Origin: an uncultured Eubacteriales bacterium | GTDB taxonomy: Bacteria > Bacillota > Clostridia > Oscillospirales > Oscillospiraceae | Direction: 5' to 3' | DNA length: 8,521 nucleotides | Assembly: GCA_905202605.1 (NCBI GenBank) | Contig: CAJKSU010000120.1 | Coordinates: 1-8,521, forward strand | Shown: in pieces, positions 1 to 5,350 of the stretch | Layout: every line of letters begins with the position of its first letter | Numbering within the stretch: the first letter of the stretch is position 1 | Made by a program: the position numbers and the translations under genes | The notes under the pieces: model-generated | Database searches by the model: none | What the model saw: the letters and a program-made list of their open reading frames with translations, nothing else | Told to the model about the DNA's origin: nothing

Positions 1-54
1 TAACAGCCTGTAGCCCATTTTGCAAATATAATCTGGGATATAGGCAATAACTGA

Positions 55-66
55 AAGTTATAACTT
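55..66. promoter_or_regulatory. 12-bp perfect palindrome upstream of the -35 box
   Basis: AAGTTATAACTT is a perfect 6+6 palindrome ending 10 bp before the -35 box at 76. The position suits binding of a dimeric regulator, or it may be a chance AT-rich palindrome. I do not recognise it as the site of a known regulator. Confidence 0.3.
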
Positions 67-75
67 CGTGGGTGG

Positions 76-104
76 TTGAGGAATTCCGGGAATTATGGTA
101 TACT
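76..104 (+). promoter_or_regulatory. Sigma-A type promoter for the seven-gene operon
   Basis: The -35 box TTGAGG (76-81) and the -10 box TATACT (99-104) are separated by 17 bp. A TGG triplet directly before the -10 (96-98) makes an extended -10 element. Transcription would begin near position 111, giving a leader of about 38 nt before the ATG at 149. The -35 matches consensus at four of six positions and the -10 at five of six, so together with the extended -10 this should be a fairly strong vegetative promoter. Confidence 0.7.
82..94. promoter_or_regulatory. Inverted repeat inside the promoter spacer (possible operator)
   Basis: AATTCC-G-GGAATT is a perfect 6+1+6 inverted repeat lying wholly between the -35 and -10 boxes. 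A dimeric repressor bound here would block RNA polymerase. The regulator is unknown and no regulator gene is present in the window. Confidence 0.35.
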
Positions 105-148
105 AAAGCCAAAGAATTTTATCCCTCAAAAGAAAGGAAACAGGAATC

Positions 149-1063
149 ATGACAAAAGAAGAGCAGGCACGCCTCCAGAAGGAGCATGAGGCAAAATACA
201 TGAAGTATATGGCGGATTTTGAAGCCTTTGGCGGAGATTTTTCCTCCTGCAGCGGCAACTGCAGCTCCTGCAGCAGCACCTGTGACAGCAAAAATCAGAA
301 GAAGGCGGAGAATGACACCAAGCAGGTAGAGGGCAAGACCCCCAAGAAGGCTCAGCGTATTGTCGCTATTTTCAGCGGCAAGGGCGGCACCGGCAAGTCC
401 GTTGCCACCTGCCTTCTGGCGGATCAGCTCCAGAAGATGGGCAAAAAGGTTGCCGTGCTGGATGCCGATCTGGAGAACCCCTCCATCCACTATCTCTATG
501 GCAAGCTGGAGCCGTGCAGCTCCGACACGGAGCAGCTGCTTCCCATGACCGCGGACAGCGGCGTACAGTTTATCTCCATGGGCAACGTGGAAAAGGACGC
601 CGCACAGCCCCTGCTCAGCTATGGCAAGGACATTGCCGAGGGTGCGCTGTATTTCTACCTGAACGTGAAATGGCCGGAGGATCTGGACTTTATGCTGGTG
701 GACATGCCCTCTGGCGTGGGCGATGTTCCCCTGCAGATCGGCACGATTATTCCCTTTGACGGGGCAGTCTGTATCGCCAATCCCTCGGATCTCTGCGATT
801 TTCTGGCGTTGAAATCCGTCAATCTCATGCGGATGATTATGATCCCGGTGCTGGGGGTGGTAGAGAATAAGACCGTGCTGGCGCTGGAGGACGGTCAGGT
901 GCGTATGGGTACCGACCCGGCGGAGCATGCCAAGGCGCTGGATCTTCCGCTGCTGGCTTCTGTGCCGCTGAATCTGGAGCTGTCCGTGATGGCGGACTTC
1001 GGGCGAATCTCTGACGCAGACGTGCCGGAGCTGCACAGCGTGGCGGAGCTGCTGGCAAAGTGA
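149..1063 (+). CDS. Mrp/NBP35-like P-loop ATPase with N-terminal Cys cluster
   Basis: This 304-residue protein belongs to the MinD/ParA-Mrp class of deviant-Walker ATPases. It has Walker A GKGGTGKS at residues 77-84 (signature Lys78), a switch motif VAVLDADLENPS at 101-112, and Walker B FMLVDMPSG at 181-189. A hydrophilic N-terminal extension carries C34-x3-C38-x2-C41-x3-C45, similar to the N-terminal cysteine motifs of clostridial Mrp proteins. Family members usually act as Fe-S cluster carriers or scaffolds, with a CPxC pair after the GVVEN motif bridging a [4Fe-4S] cluster in the dimer. Here GVVEN (236-240) is followed by KTVLALEDG without cysteine, so that site is missing. The usual PPGTGD is PSGVGD. 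The start is supported by AAAGGA at 133-138. The stop overlaps the ATG of the radical SAM gene in TGATG, suggesting coupled translation. Fold and ATPase class are secure; a role in Fe-S assembly is inference, and another MinD-like role remains possible. Confidence 0.9.
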   Translation: MTKEEQARLQKEHEAKYMKYMADFEAFGGDFSSCSGNCSSCSSTCDSKNQKKAENDTKQVEGKTPKKAQRIVAIFSGKGGTGKSVATCLLADQLQKMGKKVAVLDADLENPSIHYLYGKLEPCSSDTEQLLPMTADSGVQFISMGNVEKDAAQPLLSYGKDIAEGALYFYLNVKWPEDLDFMLVDMPSGVGDVPLQIGTIIPFDGAVCIANPSDLCDFLALKSVNLMRMIMIPVLGVVENKTVLALEDGQVRMGTDPAEHAKALDLPLLASVPLNLELSVMADFGRISDADVPELHSVAELLAK

Positions 1064-1941
1064 TGGCGGCCTGTACCCTGTGTCCCAGAATGTGCGGCGT
1101 GGATCGGGAACACGGCGAGCTGGGCTTCTGCGGTATGCCCGCGGAGATTTATGCCGCCCGGGCTGCTCGGCATTTCTGGGACGAGCCGCCTATCTCCGGG
1201 GACAGGGGCTCCGGCTCAGTGTTCTTTTCCGGCTGCTCTCTGGGCTGCGGTTTCTGCCAGAACAGCGAGATCAGTCAGGGACGGTTCGGAAAGGAAATCA
1301 CCACCGGGCGGCTCCGGGAGATTTTTATGGAGTTGATCGCTCAGGGGGCGCACAACATCAATCTGGTGACCCCAACCCATTTTCTCCCGCAGATTCTTCC
1401 GGCGCTGGAGCCGAAGCTGCCGGTGCCGGTGGTCTACAATTGCGGGGGCTATGAGCGGGTGGAAACGCTCCGGCTGCTGGAGGGCAAGGTGGACATTTAT
1501 TTGCCTGACCTGAAATTTGCGGAACCGGAGCTGGCAAAGCAGTTGTGTAGCGCGGCGGATTATTTCCCCGTGGCGGCGCGTGCCATTGACGAGATGCTGC
1601 GGCAGGTGGGGCCGCCGGTCTACGGCCCGGACGGCATGCTGAAAAAGGGCGTTGTCATCCGGCATCTGGTGCTGCCCGGACAGGTGCAAAACAGCCTGAA
1701 GGTACTGGACTATATTGCCGATCACTTCCTCAGGGGCAGCGTGCTGGTGAGCCTGATGGCGCAGTTTGTTCCATCAGGGCGGCTGAAAAACACGCCGCCC
1801 TTTGACCGGACGGTGACGCAGGAGGAATATGAGGCCGTGGTGGACTGGCTGTATATGCTGGGGCTGGAGGATGGCTTTTTGCAGGAGCCAAGTGCGGCGA
1901 CGGATGAATATTTGCCGGATTTTTCTCTGGAGGGTGTGTAA
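1063..1941 (+). CDS. Radical SAM protein, PflX/COG1313 family
   Basis: The protein has 292 residues from ATG 1063. The SAM-binding [4Fe-4S] motif is C58-x3-C62-x2-C65 in GCSLGCGFCQN. A second cysteine group near the N-terminus (C4, C7, C11, C23) is typical of this family and could hold another cluster. Other COG1313 signatures are NINLVTPTHFLPQI (98-111), YNCGGYE (125-131), VDIYLPDLKF (143-152), EMLRQVG (177-183), RHLVLPG (200-206) and SLMAQFVPSG (230-239). These proteins resemble pyruvate formate-lyase activating enzymes, which use SAM to make a glycyl radical, but the substrate of PflX-type members is not established. A GTG at 1060 in the same frame would add one residue; ATG 1063 is preferred because it forms the TGATG overlap with the ATPase gene. 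No glycyl radical enzyme is encoded in the window. The family call is strong; calling it a true activase is not supported. Confidence 0.93.
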   Translation: MAACTLCPRMCGVDREHGELGFCGMPAEIYAARAARHFWDEPPISGDRGSGSVFFSGCSLGCGFCQNSEISQGRFGKEITTGRLREIFMELIAQGAHNINLVTPTHFLPQILPALEPKLPVPVVYNCGGYERVETLRLLEGKVDIYLPDLKFAEPELAKQLCSAADYFPVAARAIDEMLRQVGPPVYGPDGMLKKGVVIRHLVLPGQVQNSLKVLDYIADHFLRGSVLVSLMAQFVPSGRLKNTPPFDRTVTQEEYEAVVDWLYMLGLEDGFLQEPSAATDEYLPDFSLEGV

Positions 1942-1944
1942 CCT

Positions 1945-2859
1945 ATGATCTGTGAAAAAATTGATCTCTATGGCGACCATCGGGTGATGCTCTATACGTA
2001 TATTCAGCGCTGGACCACCGTGGCAGGGCATTATCCCAGCCGGGGCGGCGTGGTGGTGCTGCCCGGCGGTGCCTATCTCTACCATGGAACCAGTGAGGCG
2101 GAGCCGGTGGCGGCGGCTTTTGCGGCGGCAGGGTATAATGCCTATGTGCTGCGGTATTCCATTGGAAGCCATGCAGTGTTCCCCAATTCGGCGGCGGACG
2201 TCTGCCGCGCCCTGAGCCTGATCCGCAGCAGGGCGGAGGAATGGGGACAGAATCCGGACAAGCTGGCGCTGTGCGGCTTCTCGGCGGGCGGCCATGTGGC
2301 GGCCTGCGTGGGTACCATGTGGAATCGGGCGGATGTTCTGACGGCCTCCGGCTGCACCGGAGAGGAAGGGAAGCCCAATGCCCTGATCCTGGGCTATCCC
2401 TGCATTACCGTGGATGTAGAGGGGCAGGGGGATATGTATGACCTCCTGAAGGGCGACAGGACGCTGGAGGAGCTGCGGGACATTGCGTCAGCGGAACAAT
2501 GGGTCGGCCCCCATACCCCGCCGGTGTTCCTGTGGAATATGTACCACGATAAAATGGTTCCGGTAGAGCATGGCCTTCGCTTTATGGAGGCGCTGGCAAA
2601 GCAGGATATTCCCTTTGAGTGCCATACTTATATGAAGGGCAATCATGCCTGCGCACTGGCATCTCCTGCGTCCTCTCTGGGCGATCCGGTACGTGAAAAT
2701 GACCATGTGGCACGGTGGCTTGCGGACTGCACTGCATGGCTGGGGGAGATTTTTGGGACTCCCGCACTGGATGTCCCACAGGAAAATATGAAGTCTCTGG
2801 CAAAGGTGCGGGCGCATCTTGGGATTCCCGCATTCAAGATGACCCAAGGAAAGGACTGA
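1945..2859 (+). CDS. Alpha/beta hydrolase, acetyl-esterase/lipase type
   Basis: This 304-residue protein has the alpha/beta hydrolase layout. The oxyanion-hole segment is VVVLPGGAYLYHG (36-48), followed by the strand GYNAYVLRYS (63-72). The nucleophile elbow is GFSAGGH (111-117, Ser113). Asp202 in NMYHDKMVP is the likely acid and His234 in GNHACAL the likely base, completing a Ser-Asp-His triad. The pattern fits the COG0657/BD-FAE esterases, which remove acetyl or feruloyl groups from sugars or small esters. No signal peptide is seen, so it is cytoplasmic and would act on imported or internal substrates. About 35 residues follow the last expected helix and match nothing I know. GGAGGG at 1929-1934 lies 10 nt before the ATG, inside the end of the radical SAM gene; the gap between the genes is 3 nt. 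The substrate cannot be read from sequence. Confidence 0.9.
   Translation: MICEKIDLYGDHRVMLYTYIQRWTTVAGHYPSRGGVVVLPGGAYLYHGTSEAEPVAAAFAAAGYNAYVLRYSIGSHAVFPNSAADVCRALSLIRSRAEEWGQNPDKLALCGFSAGGHVAACVGTMWNRADVLTASGCTGEEGKPNALILGYPCITVDVEGQGDMYDLLKGDRTLEELRDIASAEQWVGPHTPPVFLWNMYHDKMVPVEHGLRFMEALAKQDIPFECHTYMKGNHACALASPASSLGDPVRENDHVARWLADCTAWLGEIFGTPALDVPQENMKSLAKVRAHLGIPAFKMTQGKD
2846..2855 (+). promoter_or_regulatory. Ribosome binding site that sets the gamma-CA start
   Basis: A doubled AAGGAAAGGA lies 12 nt before ATG 2868. An in-frame ATG at 2715 would give a 51-residue N-terminal extension, but that extension lies almost entirely inside the hydrolase gene and reads as low-similarity out-of-frame sequence. 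The start at 2868 is therefore chosen. Confidence 0.6.
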
Positions 2860-2867
2860 ATCGCAGT

Positions 2868-3383
2868 ATGCTTTTAAAAAACTATAAGGATTTGACGCCG
2901 AAAATCGGTGGCGCCTATGTGGCGGAGGATGTTTCGGTGATCGGGGATGTGGAGCTGGGAGAAAATGCGTCCATCTGGTACGGTGTGGTGCTTCGTGGCG
3001 ATGTAGACAAGATCAAGATTGGCGCAAATACCAGCATTCAGGACAATGCGGTGGCGCACTGCTCCATCGGAAACCCCACTATCATCGGGGACAACTGCGT
3101 GGTGGGACATAACGCCATAATCCACTCCTGCGTGGTGGAGGACGGCTGTCTCATCGGCATGGGCTCCATTCTGCTGGATGGCTGTCATATCGGCGCCGGG
3201 AGCATCGTGGCGGCGGGCGCTGTGGTATCTCCCAATACGGTAGTGCCGCCCTGTTCCATGGTCATGGGCATTCCGGGCCGTGTGGTTCGTCAGCTTACCG
3301 ACAAGGATATTGAGGGCATCACCCTGAGTGTGGGCCACTATATCGCCTACGCCAAGGAGCAGCTGCCTCAGTATCATATCTGA
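2868..3383 (+). CDS. Gamma-carbonic anhydrase-like hexapeptide-repeat protein
   Basis: The 171-residue protein is a left-handed beta-helix of the YrdA/PaaY/gamma-CA family, with the usual length for it. Hexapeptide turns run from about residue 18 to 135 (for example VIGDVELGENASIW and TIIGDNCVVGHNAI), followed by a C-terminal helix from about 144. The three metal ligands of gamma carbonic anhydrases are present: His64 (in NAVAH), His81 and His86 (in GHNAIIH). The RGD triplet (43-45) and Gln58-Asn60 (IQDN) near the subunit interface are also family features. Members are trimers with Zn, Fe or Co at the interfaces; some hydrate CO2, while many YrdA-like ones show little or no such activity. The long acidic proton-shuttle loop of the archaeal Cam enzyme is absent. 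The ATG lies 8 nt after the hydrolase stop. The fold is very secure; catalysis is possible but unproven. Confidence 0.92.
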   Translation: MLLKNYKDLTPKIGGAYVAEDVSVIGDVELGENASIWYGVVLRGDVDKIKIGANTSIQDNAVAHCSIGNPTIIGDNCVVGHNAIIHSCVVEDGCLIGMGSILLDGCHIGAGSIVAAGAVVSPNTVVPPCSMVMGIPGRVVRQLTDKDIEGITLSVGHYIAYAKEQLPQYHI

Positions 3384-3386
3384 TTT

Positions 3387-3394
3387 GAGGTGAT
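3387..3394 (+). promoter_or_regulatory. Strong ribosome binding site of the phospholipase-like gene
   Basis: GAGGTGAT matches the 16S anti-Shine-Dalgarno over eight consecutive bases. Its GAGG core ends 7 nt before ATG 3398. It fills most of the 14-bp gap after the gamma-CA stop and fixes the start. Confidence 0.6.
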
Positions 3395-3397
3395 ACC

Positions 3398-4210
3398 ATG
3401 CCCAATTTCTATGCCCATTTGCTGTTTGGCCGGGAGGTCAGCCGCAGTATGCCTCCGGCGCTGCAAAGGATCCTGCTGCGGCAGTGGGACACCTTCTGCT
3501 GCGGTAATTTTGGGCCGGATCCCCTGTATTTTTACGTAGGGGGACGGCATGCCGGGGCGGTACGTCAGGCGGGCATTCGTCTGCACCATTCCAGCGGACG
3601 GGAGGCATTGGAAGCTTTTCGCCAGCCGGTGCGGGAGGGAAAACCCCATGCCGCAGCGTTTGCGGCGGGGTATCTGCTCCATTATGTGCTCGACAGCAGA
3701 ATGCATCCTTTTGTGCTGCATACCGTGGCAACGGGAGACGTGACCCATTTTGCGCTGGAGGGGGAGTTTGACCGGTATCTACTGCGCCGGGACGGGCGCG
3801 CCTATCCAGATGCCATGCCGCAAAGACCGGTGACGAAGGAACTGCTGCTGGCGGCGTCCTGTATGGCACCGGAGGTGAACCCCAAAATCTATGATATTGC
3901 GCTTCGGCGGTACCGAATGGTATCCTGCCGGATCGGAAGCTGGGCAGGAACCCCGATGCGTCATGTGGTGAATGCCGCCAGCCATCTGCCGCCGGTGCGG
4001 GGGATCCGCGGTTCGGTGCTGGAGCAGCAGCCCGGCAGTGAGATGCATCGGCTGCTTCAGCAGATGGATCAGCGGTTCGATGCGGCGGTTTCTGACGCAA
4101 AGACGCTGCTTCCGGCGTATTTTCAGTGTGTAGAGCAGGGGCTTCCGCTTCCGGAGGGGCTGGATACGGATTATTCAGGAAATGAGGTAACAACCAATGG
4201 TGTATATTGA
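3398..4210 (+). CDS. Zinc-dependent phospholipase C family protein (no signal peptide)
   Basis: This 270-residue protein matches the zinc-dependent phospholipase C/S1-P1-like helical fold. It begins MPNFYAH, with His7 where the family has its first conserved His. GNFGPDPLYFY (36-46, Asp41) follows, then HH at 63-64, GYLLHYVLDSRMHPFV (91-106: His95, Asp99, His103), and H117-x3-E121-x3-D125. These residues are the expected ligands of a multi-zinc site. Known relatives such as clostridial alpha-toxin and Bacillus PLC are secreted, whereas this protein starts directly at the domain without signal peptide or C-terminal membrane-binding domain and is probably cytoplasmic. The second half (about 145-270) is less conserved. 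Its last 14 bases overlap the ferredoxin-nitroreductase gene. Substrate is unknown; phospholipid hydrolysis is an extrapolation from the family name. Confidence 0.88.
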   Translation: MPNFYAHLLFGREVSRSMPPALQRILLRQWDTFCCGNFGPDPLYFYVGGRHAGAVRQAGIRLHHSSGREALEAFRQPVREGKPHAAAFAAGYLLHYVLDSRMHPFVLHTVATGDVTHFALEGEFDRYLLRRDGRAYPDAMPQRPVTKELLLAASCMAPEVNPKIYDIALRRYRMVSCRIGSWAGTPMRHVVNAASHLPPVRGIRGSVLEQQPGSEMHRLLQQMDQRFDAAVSDAKTLLPAYFQCVEQGLPLPEGLDTDYSGNEVTTNGVY

Positions 4211-4967
4211 GAAGGAGGCCTGCGTCAACTGCGGGACATGCATGCGTCTGTGTCCCATGGGCGTGTTCATCCGCGGGGAAACGGGCGTTGAAATCCATCC
4301 CCACCGCCGGTGCATCCAGTGCATGCACTGTGCGGGGGCATGTCCCAGAAAGGCCATTCGATTTGAAGAGCTTCCGGAGGAGGCGGTGTATCCGCAGCTG
4401 CCCGGTGAGCCGCTGGAGGAGCTGATCCAGTCCCGGCGCTCCATCCGCCATTTTTCCGACAGGCTGCCGGAGAAGACGGCGGTGCAGCATGCGCTGGATG
4501 TGGCGGCCTATGCGCCCAGTGGAAAGAATCAGCGGGCTTTCCGGTATACCATCGTCTGGGGAAAGAACAAGGTGGAGGAACTGCGAGATCGCTGCATGGC
4601 GCTGTGCCGGGAATATGGCGAAGCGCCGGAGCTGCCCAAGCTTCTTGCCAAAGGCACGGATCTTCTGACCTGCGGCGCACCCTGCATGATCGTGGTACAT
4701 AGTCCGGACGACTGCCTGAACCCGGTGCTGGATCCTGCCATCGGGCTGGCACAGCTGGAGCTGCTGCTGGTGCATCAGGGGCTTGGCACCTGCTGGGGAG
4801 GCTACCTCCGTCAGGTCAGCGACCGGTTTCCGGAGATCCGCAGCTATCTGGGGGTGCCGGAGGGCAGCCATGTGCGGTGCGCCCTGATGGTGGGCTATGC
4901 CAAGGGAGAGAAATATCTCAATCCCGTGTGGCGGCCCAAGGCAGATGCCCTGTGGCTGGAGGAATGA
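4197..4967 (+). CDS. Ferredoxin-nitroreductase fusion (2x[4Fe-4S] + FMN domain)
   Basis: The protein has 256 residues. Residues 1-55 form a bacterial two-[4Fe-4S] ferredoxin domain: C9-x2-C12-x2-C15-x3-C19-P and C39-x2-C42-x2-C45-x3-C49-P. The nitroreductase domain follows from about residue 72, with the FMN-phosphate-binding motif RRSIRHF (80-86), APSGKNQR (106-113) and GLGTCWGGY (195-203). Such fusions are common in anaerobes and pass electrons from the clusters to FMN to reduce nitro compounds, quinones or other small acceptors; the natural substrate is usually unknown. GAGGT at 4184-4188, 8 nt before the ATG, lies within the preceding gene, and the two genes overlap by 14 nt. The protein is soluble and cytoplasmic. 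With the radical SAM protein and Mrp-like ATPase it gives the operon its Fe-S character. Domain calls are very secure. Confidence 0.95.
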   Translation: MVYIEKEACVNCGTCMRLCPMGVFIRGETGVEIHPHRRCIQCMHCAGACPRKAIRFEELPEEAVYPQLPGEPLEELIQSRRSIRHFSDRLPEKTAVQHALDVAAYAPSGKNQRAFRYTIVWGKNKVEELRDRCMALCREYGEAPELPKLLAKGTDLLTCGAPCMIVVHSPDDCLNPVLDPAIGLAQLELLLVHQGLGTCWGGYLRQVSDRFPEIRSYLGVPEGSHVRCALMVGYAKGEKYLNPVWRPKADALWLEE

Positions 4968-4970
4968 ACG

Positions 4971-5222
4971 ATGGAACGAACTGTGACACCGGGACAGAAG
5001 TTTCGGCATTTTAAGGGAAAGCTCTATCAGGTGATCTGCGTGGCGACCCACTCGGAAACCGGGGAGAAGCTGGTGATTTATCAGGCGCTTTATGGCGAGT
5101 ACGGCATTTTTGCCCGCCCGCTTTCCATGTTTTTAAGTCCGGTGGATCATGAAAAATATCCCGATGTTTCCCAGCAATACCGGTTTGAAGCCGTCCAACT
5201 GGACGAAAAAACAAGCTTTTGA
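4971..5222 (+). CDS. DUF1653 domain protein
   Basis: This 83-residue protein is typical of DUF1653: RHFKGKLYQVICVATHSET (12-30) followed by LVIYQALYGEYGIFARPLSMF (34-54, with the family's Y-x-A-L-Y-G and R-P-L-x-M-F). It is soluble, with no signal peptide or membrane segment. No function is established for the family; it looks like a small beta-barrel module. GGAGGA at 4958-4963 overlaps the end of the nitroreductase gene and lies 7 nt before the ATG; the two genes are 3 nt apart. It is the last gene of the tightly packed cluster, and I see no good Rho-independent terminator directly after it. Confidence 0.88.
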   Translation: MERTVTPGQKFRHFKGKLYQVICVATHSETGEKLVIYQALYGEYGIFARPLSMFLSPVDHEKYPDVSQQYRFEAVQLDEKTSF

Positions 5223-5276
5223 TGGTGCAAATTTCATAAAAAACGCAATAAAAATTTGTATTTCCGGCAAAAGCAC

Positions 5277-5304
5277 TTGAAAATCCTGTGGCAGTGTGTA
5301 TAAT
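5277..5304 (+). promoter_or_regulatory. Sigma-A promoter of the lysozyme-SLH gene
   Basis: The -35 box TTGAAA (5277-5282) and a perfect -10 TATAAT (5299-5304) are separated by 16 bp. Transcription would begin near 5311, leaving a leader of about 40 nt before ATG 5351. The closely spaced A-tracts upstream could strengthen it. It would also drive the PIN-like gene downstream. Confidence 0.78.
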
Positions 5305-5340
5305 AAAATGACAAAACGGTAACAAAAGTTGCGATACCAC

Positions 5341-5346
5341 AGGAGG
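5341..5346 (+). promoter_or_regulatory. Ribosome binding site of the lysozyme-SLH gene
   Basis: A perfect AGGAGG ends 4 nt before ATG 5351. The spacing is short but workable, and it places the start directly before a clear signal peptide. Confidence 0.65.
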
Positions 5347-5350
5347 AACC

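Larger units (their letters stand above)
1..148. other. Upstream non-coding region of the first operon
   Basis: No convincing gene is seen in these 148 bases. They are clearly more AT-rich than the coding DNA that follows. They contain a promoter (76-104), a 12-bp perfect palindrome at 55-66, a 13-base inverted repeat at 82-94 and the ribosome binding region of the first gene. An isolated TATAAT at 27-32 has no recognisable -35 box. The end of an upstream gene may lie just before the window, but nothing here shows it. Confidence 0.6.
5223..5350. other. AT-rich intergenic region before the lysozyme gene
   Basis: These 128 bases contain no gene. A-tracts at 5238-5243 and 5250-5254 are spaced about one helical turn apart and could form a curved, UP-like element upstream of the promoter at 5277-5304. 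CAAATTT (5228-5234) and AAATTTG (5252-5258) form a 7-bp inverted repeat with a 17-nt spacer. It is too AT-rich and lacks a U-tract to be a convincing terminator, so it may be an operator or chance. Confidence 0.5.

Noticed and set aside
27..32. TATAAT as a second promoter upstream of the operon
   Set aside because: No -35 box is found at 16-18 bp upstream; it is probably chance in AT-rich DNA.
119..1036. Open frame of 305 codons on the minus strand opposite the ATPase gene
   Set aside because: It lies opposite a gene with clear P-loop motifs, has a His/Gln/Leu-rich composition typical of antisense frames in G/C-ending codon genes, and has no recognisable domain.
2715..2867. N-terminal extension of the gamma-CA-like protein from an upstream ATG
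   Set aside because: The extra 51 residues overlap the hydrolase gene, have no family similarity, and ATG 2868 has its own ribosome binding site and gives the usual family length.
3438..5051. Open frame of 537 codons on the minus strand across the PLC-like and nitroreductase genes
   Set aside because: It spans two well-supported + strand genes, is rich in Pro/Ala/His/Arg without domain signature, and starts inside the DUF1653 gene.
5228..5258. CAAATTT/AAATTTG inverted repeat as a terminator of the first operon
   Set aside because: The stem is only seven AT-rich pairs with a 17-nt loop and no following U-tract.
5318..5338. Possible leader hairpin or riboswitch before the lysozyme gene
   Set aside because: Only three-base-pair helices (AAC/GTT and GGT/ACC with a bulge) can form; the leader of about 40 nt is too short for a known riboswitch.
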